Part shown: one piece after another, positions 1 to 7,003 of the stretch
How the letters are laid out: every line of letters begins with the position of its first letter
Numbering within the stretch: the stretch's first letter is position 1
Assembly: GCA_021372515.1 (NCBI GenBank)
Contig: JAJFUG010000143.1
Location: 1-30,452, forward strand
Length of the DNA: 30,452 nucleotides
Reading direction: 5' to 3'
Source of the DNA: a bacterium
GTDB taxonomy: Bacteria; Gemmatimonadota; Glassbacteria; GWA2-58-10
Program-made: the position numbers and the translations under genes
The notes under the pieces: generated by a model
What the model was told of the DNA's origin: nothing
The model's input: the letters and a program-made list of their open reading frames with translations, nothing else
The model's database searches: none

Positions 1-1092
1 ACCAGAATCGTCCAGACCGTCCCAGCTCTCTTCGTGATCACCGGGGGCGCAGCCCTCATGGACCAGAGTGCGGACCAGCTGACGGAAATCCTTGTTAACC
101 CGATAGATCTCAAGATTGACTTCCTTGGGTGTGTCGCCGGGGACCGAGTAGAAGATATGTGTGACTGGGCAGAATGGGTTGGGGTAATAGTAGCCCCAGA
201 ACGGATGATAATAGCGGCTCTTCTGTAATACATCCGGCAGCGCAGGCTTTGGACTTAAAGAGTCCTGCGGCCCGATGTAGCCGGTCGATATTTTCACGTC
301 GTCGAACCAGCAGGTATTATCCCGGCGCGACTGGTGGACGTAGACATCCAGCATGAGCGAATTGAGCTTGAGGTCTGCCGTGTCGCGCCAGCGGATGCCG
401 CGCTGGTGGTACAGCTTTTTCCCATCCACCCAGAACGCCTGCTCGCCGTCATGCTCGCCCGGCCGGTTCAGCTTGACCCATACCTCGTAGCAGTACCAGC
501 GGCCGCGCTCCGGCACGAACGGTGTCTCAGGGGCGAACATGTTGCCCCAGTAGTGGCCGTCCTTGTCTATGGTCATCTCCGGAAAGTAGGAGTAGAACCC
601 CAGCCGTCCGGGCGGTGCGATGCGGCCCCAGTCGCGCCAGGTGTCGAGGAAGGTCCAGAAAAAATCCCTGCCCGTGGGCTTGCGTCCTGCGGTGCTGTCG
701 TAGCAGGACCACTTGTTGTCCACCCGGCTGCCACCCAGGATAACCCAGTGCATGAGGTCGCCCTGGTCGAAATCCTCCGCAAAGCGGGCGTACCAGCGGA
801 AATAGCAGGAATCGACGCCGGGCATGAAAAAGCGGCGGATGTTGGAGCCGTTCTCGCGGCCGTCGTTGGACCGACTGGTCAGGCGGAACGAGCGCTGGCC
901 GGAGTGGACAAATTCGGGCCGGGTCTCATAGCCGCTCGCCACCGAATCCCCGAACTCCCAGTAGAGGACCCAGTCGCCGGTAAGCCGTCCGCTTTCGAAA
1001 TCCTCATCCAGGATCAGTTCGCCGGCGGCAGGACGGAAGAATGACAGGGCGAGAAGCAGAGAAAGAAAAGAAATCAGGCGGACAGATTGCAT
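1..1092 (-). CDS. Exported polysaccharide-lyase-like protein with FlgD-like C-terminal domain (partial)
   Basis: The reading frame is open from the ATG at 1092 to the window edge (364 codons, no stop), so the C-terminus is missing. A GGAGGAG ribosome site lies 5 bases before the ATG. Residues 1-22 form a signal peptide (MQSVR, then a hydrophobic run ending in PAAG), so the protein is exported. Residues about 25-280 resemble the beta-jelly-roll of PL14-like polysaccharide lyases: Trp/Tyr-rich, with the segment LNRPGEHDGEQAFWVDGKK typical of that fold near the middle. From about residue 296 a FlgD-type Ig-like domain starts (YYYPNPFCPVT, later LEIYRVN and SWDGLDDSG). Such domains commonly end secreted proteins in FCB-group and related bacteria, where they may serve sorting or anchoring. 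Substrate and lyase activity are not proven. The gene stands alone, separated from the reductase pair by a terminator. Confidence 0.75.
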   Translation of the reverse strand, partial: MQSVRLISFLSLLLALSFFRPAAGELILDEDFESGRLTGDWVLYWEFGDSVASGYETRPEFVHSGQRSFRLTSRSNDGRENGSNIRRFFMPGVDSCYFRWYARFAEDFDQGDLMHWVILGGSRVDNKWSCYDSTAGRKPTGRDFFWTFLDTWRDWGRIAPPGRLGFYSYFPEMTIDKDGHYWGNMFAPETPFVPERGRWYCYEVWVKLNRPGEHDGEQAFWVDGKKLYHQRGIRWRDTADLKLNSLMLDVYVHQSRRDNTCWFDDVKISTGYIGPQDSLSPKPALPDVLQKSRYYHPFWGYYYPNPFCPVTHIFYSVPGDTPKEVNLEIYRVNKDFRQLVRTLVHEGCAPGDHEESWDGLDDSG

Positions 1093-1135
1093 GAGTCTCC
1101 TCCGGCAGAGGCGGATGTCGAGGGGGGAATGAGTG

Positions 1136-1164
1136 AATATAAGCGCGGGCGGGCCGGAGGGTAA
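1136..1164 (-). promoter_or_regulatory. Candidate sigma-70-type promoter for the exported lyase-like gene
   Basis: On the minus strand TTACCC (4 of 6 to the -35 consensus) is followed after exactly 17 bases by TATATT (5 of 6 to -10), about 44 bases before the ATG at 1092. The spacer is very GC-rich, which makes the AT-rich -10 stand out. No factor site is recognised. Confidence 0.35.
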
Positions 1165-1194
1165 GGTTGTTGAGAAAGCGCTATGTGTTACCAT

Positions 1195-1232
1195 TAAAAA
1201 GGCCCTGCCCGGAGCGCTCCCCAGGCAGGGCC
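1195..1232 (-). terminator. Rho-independent terminator after the aldo/keto reductase pair
   Basis: Nine-base perfect stem GGCCCTGCC / GGCAGGGCC (1201-1209 with 1224-1232) and a 14-base loop, followed on the minus strand by TTTTTA. It lies 27 bases after the stop of the downstream reductase gene, so it ends the two-gene reductase operon and insulates the next gene. Confidence 0.9.
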
Positions 1233-1258
1233 TTCATGATTCATTACCACTTCAGGTT

Positions 1259-2398
1259 TCAGCTCAACGCGGCGTGCGCCTCGGCCAGCATGCTGCGCAG
1301 CGGAAGGCTCCGGGTGCAGACTTTCTCGCAGGCGCCACAGCTTGCGCAGGCGGCCGGGTCGACACACTTGTCCAGGGCGGCATACTGCGCACGGGCGTAA
1401 TCGGTCAGCTTGTAGTCGTTGTTGTACATGCGGTAGCGCACCACGCGGCTCACCTCGACCCCCGAGGGGCAAACCCCGGAGCAGGCCCCGCACATGGCGC
1501 AGTAGGCGCCCTCCTGGGCGGCCCAGTAACGGCGTTCGGCCCCGGAGTCGAGGCAGCCGAGCTTGGTCGAGAGGATGTCGCGGTAGATGTCCACGGCCTG
1601 GAAACTGCCCATGGAGGCCAGCACGGTGTGGGCGTTCTCCTTGTTCACCATGGCCGCGCAACGGGCGCTCACCTGGCCCAGTTCCTCGGCGTTGAGCTGC
1701 TCGGAGGCGCGCTTGGGCAGGCCTTTCATGGCCATAAGCCCCATCCCCTTTTTCGCCGCCTTGCCGGTGGCTTCAAGGAAGGCCGGGTCGTCGCTCTTGG
1801 AGTAGCCCAGCAGGGCAACGTCGAAATAACCCAACTCATTGGCCTTGTTCAGGATATTGGTCATGTCGTTGTGATCGGCGAACCCCATGAACCCGCACTT
1901 GCCGGCTTTCTTGGCCTTCTCGAAATTCTCGGGGATCGACGGGTCGGCCACGGCGTCCACACTGTGCGTGGGCGGCACGAGGACATCCACGTAATCCGTG
2001 TTCAACACTTTCAGGCAGGCATCGAGATTTTCCGGGCGCTCCTTGAGGGCCAGGATCACCTCCTTGCGGCGGGTCTTGAGCACCTTGCCGAACGCCTCCA
2101 TGCTGCGGCCGTTGGTGTAGCCGGGGGCGGTGTGGATGAAATTGAACCCCTGGTCGATCACGCGGGCGAGTACGGAGGGCTCGGTGACCAGGATGCCGCC
2201 GAAGGAGACCCGGGTCACCTTGAGGCCGGTCCGGCCGAGGACCACCGCGGGCAGGCCGTTGACTTTCAGTTCGGAGTCAGCCGCCCAGGCGTGGGCCGGA
2301 AAGGCGCCGCCCAGGGCGGCCGCGCCCAGGGCCACACCGGCCCCGCGCAGGAAATCCCGTCGGTTGACAGCTTTGAAACCCTCGTGCAGATCGGACAT
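1259..2398 (-). CDS. Tat-exported aldo/keto reductase with C-terminal iron-sulfur motifs (copy A)
   Basis: The 379-residue product belongs to the aldo/keto reductase plus ferredoxin family. The start at 2398 is chosen over an in-frame ATG at 2440 because GGAG lies 8 bases upstream and because it places the twin-arginine motif NRRDFLRG at residues 11-18, followed by a hydrophobic stretch ending AHAWA: a Tat signal, so the folded cofactor-loaded enzyme is probably exported. A TIM-barrel reductase domain spans about 45-285. The usual active-site Asp before the conserved Tyr is His here (HTAPGYTNGRS), while the Tyr, a Lys (ALKER) and a His (PPTHS) are present. The C-terminal part carries CAMCGACSGVCP (Cys 300, 303, 306, 310) and CASCGACEKVC (351, 354, 357, 361), enough for two [4Fe-4S] clusters. 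It is downstream of and paralogous to the next gene. Substrate unknown. Confidence 0.85.
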   Translation of the reverse strand: MSDLHEGFKAVNRRDFLRGAGVALGAAALGGAFPAHAWAADSELKVNGLPAVVLGRTGLKVTRVSFGGILVTEPSVLARVIDQGFNFIHTAPGYTNGRSMEAFGKVLKTRRKEVILALKERPENLDACLKVLNTDYVDVLVPPTHSVDAVADPSIPENFEKAKKAGKCGFMGFADHNDMTNILNKANELGYFDVALLGYSKSDDPAFLEATGKAAKKGMGLMAMKGLPKRASEQLNAEELGQVSARCAAMVNKENAHTVLASMGSFQAVDIYRDILSTKLGCLDSGAERRYWAAQEGAYCAMCGACSGVCPSGVEVSRVVRYRMYNNDYKLTDYARAQYAALDKCVDPAACASCGACEKVCTRSLPLRSMLAEAHAALS

Positions 2399-2483
2399 CG
2401 GACTCTCCAGGCTGGCGTTGGTTGTGGAAACGTCACCCATTGTAAACGTACAGAGGGCAGGTTTGTGACTTGTTTCTAAAAGT

Positions 2484-2540
2484 CCGCGCCGGGGCGCGGC
2501 AAACGAGCGCCCGGCAGGAGTAAGACACCTCCGGCCGGGC
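2484..2540 (-). other. Two hairpins between the tandem reductase genes
   Basis: Stem 1 pairs 2509-2520 with 2529-2540 (GCCCGGCAGGAG, one mismatch, 8-base loop). Stem 2 pairs 2484-2490 with 2493-2499 (CCGCGCC) and is followed on the minus strand by ACTTTTAG. They lie after the stop of copy B and before the start of copy A. They could act as a partial terminator or as an mRNA stabiliser that sets different levels for the two genes. The T-run is weak. Confidence 0.5.
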
Positions 2541-2567
2541 GCGGGTTACAGCTTCACTCCGGCGCAC

Positions 2568-3728
2568 TCAGGCCAGGCTGGCGTGGGCTTCTTTCAGCAT
2601 CGACCGGATCGGCAGCTTGCGGGAGCAGACACTCTCGCAGCGGCCGCATTCCGCGCAGGCGCTGGCATCGCAGGAGGCGCCCAGGGCGGCGTACTTGGCC
2701 CGGGCGTACTCGGGCAGCCTGTAGTCGCGCTCGTACATGCGGAACCGCACGATGTCCTTGAACGCCACGCCGTTGGGGCAGACCCCGCTGCAGGCGCCGC
2801 ACATGGCGCAATAGGCGCCCTCGAGGCTGGCGCGCCAGGTTTTCTCCAGGCCCGGGTTGCAGTAGCTGAGCTTTGTCTCCAGTATCTCGCGGTACATCTC
2901 GACCGCCTGGAAACTGCCCATGGAGGCGAGCACGGCATGGGCGTGCTGGCCGGTGACCATCGTATGGCAGAGCGAGGCCGCGGTGGCGCGCTCCTCGGCG
3001 TTGGGGTCGCTGCTGGCGCGCTTGGGCAGGCCTTTCATGGCCAGGATCCCTATCCCGGCGTCCCGCGCCCGTCCCAGGGCGGCCATGAAATCGGCGTTGC
3101 CGGTCTCGCCGTAGCTCATCAGGATCAGGTCGTGCAGCTTGAGCGAGAGCATGGTGTCGATGATTTTCGGATCGGCGGTGTGGCAGGCGAACCCGATATG
3201 GCCGCACTTGCCCTCTTTTTTCGCTTTCTCGAAATCGGCGCGCAACTGGGGGGCGCTGATCTCCTCGACCGAGTCCATGGGCGGGATGATGAAATCGGCG
3301 TAGTCGGTGTTGAGGGTCTTGAGGGCCTTGTCCAGCTCCTCGCCTGGCTTGACCTTGACCGCCAGGACCACTTTCTTGCGGTGGGTCTTCATCACCTTGC
3401 CGAACGCCTCGATGCTGCGGCCGTTGGTATAGCCGGGCGAGGTGTGGACCAGGTTGATCCCGCTCTCGATGGCGTTGACCAGCACGGGCGGCTCATTGAG
3501 CAGGATGCCGCCGAAACTGATCTTGGTGATCTTGATCCCGGTGCGGCCGAACACCACGCCGGGCAGGCCGTTGACCGTGACCTCCTCGGCGGCGCGCAGA
3601 GGGTTGAAACCCAGTCCCAGGCCGGCGGCCGCGCCCAGGGCCGCCGCACCGGTGACCCGCAGGAAACCGCGGCGGTCAAAGAGTCCCGATCTGTCCTGCC
3701 CGGAAACGTTGTCGTCTCTGTCGCGCAT
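2568..3728 (-). CDS. Tat-exported aldo/keto reductase with C-terminal iron-sulfur motifs (copy B)
   Basis: The product has 386 residues and is a full-length paralog of the downstream gene, with the same order of domains. The ATG at 3728 has GGGGGA 6 bases upstream. The twin-arginine motif DRRGFLRV is at residues 18-25, followed by an Ala/Gly/Leu-rich hydrophobic run: a Tat signal. The barrel again has His in place of the catalytic Asp (HTSPGYTNGRS, His95), with Tyr100 and Lys125. The position of the usual catalytic His is Met here (PPMDS), unlike copy A. Iron-sulfur motifs are CAMCGACSGVCP (Cys 307, 310, 313, 317) and CAECGRCESVC (358, 361, 364, 368). This is the first gene of the pair, 169 bases before copy A. 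The altered tetrad suggests a changed reaction or a role mainly in electron transfer; this is inference. Confidence 0.85.
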   Translation of the reverse strand: MRDRDDNVSGQDRSGLFDRRGFLRVTGAAALGAAAGLGLGFNPLRAAEEVTVNGLPGVVFGRTGIKITKISFGGILLNEPPVLVNAIESGINLVHTSPGYTNGRSIEAFGKVMKTHRKKVVLAVKVKPGEELDKALKTLNTDYADFIIPPMDSVEEISAPQLRADFEKAKKEGKCGHIGFACHTADPKIIDTMLSLKLHDLILMSYGETGNADFMAALGRARDAGIGILAMKGLPKRASSDPNAEERATAASLCHTMVTGQHAHAVLASMGSFQAVEMYREILETKLSYCNPGLEKTWRASLEGAYCAMCGACSGVCPNGVAFKDIVRFRMYERDYRLPEYARAKYAALGASCDASACAECGRCESVCSRKLPIRSMLKEAHASLA

Positions 3729-4082
3729 GATAATCCCCCGTATGCTCTGATCTGTCTGACACTTGTGCCTGAGGTGTGTTCGAAGGGGCCGGTTCGGAAT
3801 GAAAACGAATTCAGGCTGAATATAAAAAATAAGGGGAGGAGACGCTACATTTTTGTCGATTATTTTGTGCAGACGATTGCGAGAAAATAAGTTAACACGA
3901 AAATGAAATTAATAACACGAAACTGGAATCGCGGAGGGCCTGGCCACGTGCCAGGCTAAAAATCATACACACCCCGCCGGCTGGAGCCGCCGCCCCTCTT
4001 TTCAGAGCGGAATTAAAGCTCCAATCCCAGCCGCCCGGCGCCACAGGATCGGCCGGGACCGGCCAAGGGGGATTTACAAAAT

Positions 4083-4107
4083 AAAAAGGGCACGCTGCGC
4101 CGTGCCC
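4083..4107 (-). terminator. Rho-independent terminator of the nadB-M28 operon
   Basis: Perfect 7-base stem GGGCACG / CGTGCCC (4088-4094 with 4101-4107), 6-base loop, then TTTTTAT on the minus strand. It lies 133 bases after the M28 stop. The dispersed repeat sits between the stop and the terminator. Confidence 0.8.
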
Positions 4108-4131
4108 ATACAAACAATCGCCCATGCTTTC

Positions 4132-4195
4132 TGTAGGGGCGGCCCCCCGTGGCCGCCCGCCATAAATCGGGCAGGCACAGGGGCCTGCCCCTACA
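4132..4195. repeat. Dispersed palindromic repeat, copy 1 (64 bases)
   Basis: The element begins TGTAGGGGC and ends GCCCCTACA (perfect 9-base terminal inverted repeats). Inside are a GGCGGCC-CCCC-GTGGCCGCC-type left hairpin and a GGGCAGGCACAGGGGCCTGCCC right hairpin-like part. A second copy is at 22633-22696 with the same left 26 bases. Elements of this look are widespread REP- or MITE-like repeats in many bacterial genomes; no coding capacity. Confidence 0.85.
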
Positions 4196-4239
4196 ATCCG
4201 TGTTCCAGCCTGCGGCTCAGGCTACCTGCCGGGCAGGCC

Positions 4240-5163
4240 TCATGGCCTGCGGTCGTAGATCACCGCGGCCAGGGTGCGGCCCACGGCCTCGAGGCTGGCC
4301 GGGCTCAGCTTGTCCGGGGTGTCGCCCAGGGTGTGCCAGTAGGGCAGGCCCATCTGGATGAGGTCGATGCAGCGGATGCCGGCCTGGAGCAACGGGATGT
4401 GGTCATCGATCACGGCGGTGCCCTCCTGGCGCGGGAAATACTTGCCGTAACCCAGCTCGGCGGCCTTGTCCCAGACCAGGCGGCAGACATCCGGCAGGGC
4501 GGACAGGGAGTTGCCCTCGAAGGGGAAAGCGGCCTCGCGGTCACCGACCATGTCGAGCAGGACCCCGAACGCCGGGCGGTAGGCGCGGTTCTGCCCGGCA
4601 AAACGACGGGAACCCAGGAGCACATCCTTGTCCGCGTAGAAATCGCCGTAATCCTCCCCGTCGAACAGCACCAGGTCCACCCCCAGCGGCGGGGGCTGGT
4701 CCTTGAACACGCGGGCCAGCTCCAGCAGCACGGCCACCCCGCTGGCCCCGTCGTTGGCCCCATCGATGGGCGTCCCGTGATTGGCCGGGTCTGGGTCGTG
4801 GTCCGCGACCGGGCGGCTGTCCCAGTGGGCGCAGAGAAGGATACGGTCCCTGGCCTCCGGGTTGAACGCGGCGCGGATGTTGACCAGCGGCAGGCTGTCG
4901 CCCGCCAGGCTTACATGCACCCAGCGGTCGGTGTCCAGCGTGGCGCCGGCTGACTGGAACGCATTGATACAATAGTCAGCGCAGGCGCGGTGGGCCGTTG
5001 TGCCCGGCACCCGCGGGCCGAACGCCACCTGGGCCTGGACAAGGCTGAATGCTTTCGCCCCGTCGAACGCCAGGTGCGCGCTGCCCAGGGCCTCGCGCCC
5101 GGAGCCGCAACCTGCGGCTGCCAGAAGAAAGCTGAAAAGAACGGCTGCGCTGAAAGTCCTCAT
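4240..5163 (-). CDS. M28-family metallopeptidase / glutaminyl-peptide cyclotransferase-like lipoprotein
   Basis: The product has 307 residues. The N-terminus is a lipoprotein signal with lipobox AAGC (Cys19), so the enzyme is probably anchored in the envelope facing the periplasm. The zinc-peptidase fold is clear. Likely metal ligands are His113 (LCAHWDS), Asp138 (GANDGAS), Glu170 (DGEDYG), Asp204 (LLDMVGD) and His255 (DDHIPLL). The late segment LPYWHTLGDTPDKLS is typical of the branch that includes glutaminyl cyclases, so it may cyclise N-terminal Gln or act as an aminopeptidase; the sequence does not decide. Its ATG overlaps the nadB stop (ATGA), so translation is probably coupled to nadB. 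No metabolic link between the two is obvious. Confidence 0.85.
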   Translation of the reverse strand: MRTFSAAVLFSFLLAAAGCGSGREALGSAHLAFDGAKAFSLVQAQVAFGPRVPGTTAHRACADYCINAFQSAGATLDTDRWVHVSLAGDSLPLVNIRAAFNPEARDRILLCAHWDSRPVADHDPDPANHGTPIDGANDGASGVAVLLELARVFKDQPPPLGVDLVLFDGEDYGDFYADKDVLLGSRRFAGQNRAYRPAFGVLLDMVGDREAAFPFEGNSLSALPDVCRLVWDKAAELGYGKYFPRQEGTAVIDDHIPLLQAGIRCIDLIQMGLPYWHTLGDTPDKLSPASLEAVGRTLAAVIYDRRP

Positions 5164-6809
5164 GGGGTCAGCTCCACGACAGTGTTACGCAGGAACTTGC
5201 GGTCGTTGCGTTCGGGGTAATCGACGTTCTGGTGCAGGCCGCGGCTTTCCTTGCGCATCTGGGCGCAGCGGATGATAAGCATGGCCACGGTGGAGAGGTT
5301 GCGCAGCTCGGCCAGCTCGGCGGTGAGCGGGCTGCAGCGGTAGTAGCTGTCGATCTCCTTGCCCAGCGCGCCGATCCACTTGCGGGCCTCGGCCAGACGG
5401 CGGTCGGAGCGGACAATGCCCACGTAGTCCCACATGGTCAGGCGCAGCATTTCGCGGCTGTGACTCAGGTGCACGCCATCCGTGGGCCGGGAGACCACCT
5501 TGCCGTACTGGTAGCTGGCCGGGTCGACCTCCTGCTGCGAGAACTCCTTGGCCAGATGGATCGCCCGGGACACCGCGCGCTTGCCGAACACGGTGGCCTC
5601 GAGCAGGCTGTTGGAGGCCAGACGGTTGGCCCCGTGCACGCCGGTGCAGCTCACCTCGCCCGCGGCCAGAAGGGCCTCGATGCTGGTCTGGCCGTCGATG
5701 TCGGTCAGCACGCCGCCGCACTGGAAATGGGCCGAGGGGACTACCGGGATGGGTTCCCTGGTGATGTCGATGCCACGGGAGAGGCACTCGGCGGTGATGT
5801 TGGGGAAACGCTCGCGGATTCGCTCGGGGGTGATGGACGACAGGTCGAGCCAGACATGCTTGTCTCCGGAGAGTTTCATCTCGCGGTCGATGGCCCGGGC
5901 CACGATGTCGCGGGTGGCCAGGCAGCCCATGGTGTGGTAGCGCTCCATGAAAGTTTCGCCGTTCAGCTTGCGCAGGATCGCGCCCTCGCCTCGCACGGCC
6001 TCGCTGATGAGGAAGGATTTCTTGTCATCCGGGTAGAGCGCGGTGGGGTGGAACTGGATGAACTCCATGTTGGCGATCTTGGCCCCGGCCCGGAACGCCA
6101 TCGCCACCCCGTCGCCGGTGGCGATAGAGGGGTTGGTGGTGTGCAGGTAGACCTGCCCGCAGCCACCGGTGGCCAGGAAAGTGACCTTGGAGATGAAAGC
6201 CTTGATCACCCCGGTGTGGCTCTCCAGGCAGAACGCTCCCAGGCAGCGCCGCCGGCAGGAGTCGCTTTCGCGCACGATCAGGTCGAGGGCCACGTGGTCC
6301 TCGAAGAGCAGCACATTCTCGCGCGATTTCAGCTCGGCCAGCAGGGCGCGCTCCACCTCGTGTCCGGTCAGGTCATCCGCGCGCACGATACGACGCCGCG
6401 AGTGCCCGCCCTCGCGCCCCAGTGAGAGGCGCTCCGGGTGCTCGCGGTCGCGGGTGAACTGCACGCCCCAGTCCAGCAGCTCGTGCACCGCGGCCGGGCC
6501 CTCGCTCACCAGGACCTCCACGGCGCGGCGGTCACACAGTCCGGCCCCGGACTCCAGCGTGTCCTGCACGTGCAGGCCGAAATCATCGTCCTCGCCCATG
6601 ACCGAGGCGATGCCGCCCTGGGCGTAGTTGGTGTTGCTCTCGTAGTTCTGTTTCTTGGTGATCACGATCACGCGGCCGTGCTCGCTGGCCTTGAGTGCGA
6701 AACTCAGGCCCGCGATGCCGCTGCCGATGACCAGGAAATCGGTGGGATGGATATTGGTGGCCGCGCGCGCGGCCGCGGCTTTATCCTGGCTGCTCTGCTT
6801 GCCGTTCAT
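5160..6809 (-). CDS. nadB: L-aspartate oxidase
   Basis: The 549-residue product oxidises L-aspartate to iminoaspartate, the first step of de novo NAD synthesis in the cytoplasm, with FAD. The FAD site is VIGSGIAGLSFALKAS near the N-terminus, then the family block SNTNYAQGGIASV. The substrate region includes HSRRRIVRADDLTGHEVERAL and the segments FIQFHPTALY, GEGAILR and HFQCGGVLTDIDGQTS. The second FAD block GVHGANRLASNSLLEATVFGKRA is near residue 390. The C-terminal helical domain is complete. The start at 6809 is chosen because GAGG lies 9 bases upstream and the codons before it give no sensible protein; the frame itself stays open far upstream. Length is close to the usual 510-540. nadA and nadC are not in this window. 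Confidence 0.95.
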   Translation of the reverse strand: MNGKQSSQDKAAAARAATNIHPTDFLVIGSGIAGLSFALKASEHGRVIVITKKQNYESNTNYAQGGIASVMGEDDDFGLHVQDTLESGAGLCDRRAVEVLVSEGPAAVHELLDWGVQFTRDREHPERLSLGREGGHSRRRIVRADDLTGHEVERALLAELKSRENVLLFEDHVALDLIVRESDSCRRRCLGAFCLESHTGVIKAFISKVTFLATGGCGQVYLHTTNPSIATGDGVAMAFRAGAKIANMEFIQFHPTALYPDDKKSFLISEAVRGEGAILRKLNGETFMERYHTMGCLATRDIVARAIDREMKLSGDKHVWLDLSSITPERIRERFPNITAECLSRGIDITREPIPVVPSAHFQCGGVLTDIDGQTSIEALLAAGEVSCTGVHGANRLASNSLLEATVFGKRAVSRAIHLAKEFSQQEVDPASYQYGKVVSRPTDGVHLSHSREMLRLTMWDYVGIVRSDRRLAEARKWIGALGKEIDSYYRCSPLTAELAELRNLSTVAMLIIRCAQMRKESRGLHQNVDYPERNDRKFLRNTVVELTP

Positions 6810-6953
6810 TCTTACAGTCCTCGGTTTTGTGGCTTGGCAGTAACGCTTTTCCGCCACGACCCCAGCCGGACGGAAGAGGCGGGGCGGGAGCGCCCCTCGA
6901 GCGGTGTGCGGCCGCCCGGGCCCCAGGCGAGGCGGGCCCATGCCTCTGGCTTG

Positions 6954-6982
6954 AATATAACCTCTTGGCCGGATTATCGAAA
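6954..6982 (-). promoter_or_regulatory. Candidate promoter for nadB-M28
   Basis: On the minus strand TTTCGA is followed after 17 bases by TATATT, about 145 bases before the nadB ATG. The -10 sequence and its flanks (TTATATTCA) match the candidate promoter of the first gene. The -35 is weak. The 194-base gap otherwise holds only GC-rich inverted repeats, such as GGGGCG-ggag-CGCCCC at 6881-6896. Confidence 0.3.
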
Positions 6983-7003
6983 GTCCAAGACGGGGCGGCG
7001 GGA

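Larger units (their letters stand above)
3729..4239. other. Gene-free region between the reductase pair and the M28 lipoprotein gene
   Basis: No convincing gene in 511 bases. The part next to the reductase start (3790-3920) is markedly AT-rich and is the likely place of its promoter, though no clean -35/-10 pair stands out. A perfect 7-base stem with 5-base loop sits at 3938-3956 (GCCTGGC / GCCAGGC) without a T-run. The terminator of the M28 gene and one copy of a dispersed palindromic repeat fill the rest. Confidence 0.7.

Noticed and set aside
3938-3956. Hairpin GCCTGGC-cacgt-GCCAGGC as a terminator
   Set aside because: No T-run on either strand and no gene ends there in the right orientation.
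3892-4125. 77-codon minus-strand frame in the gap near 4.0 kb
   Set aside because: It begins upstream of and reads through the terminator hairpin at 4083-4107; no ribosome site, Pro/Ala-rich random composition.
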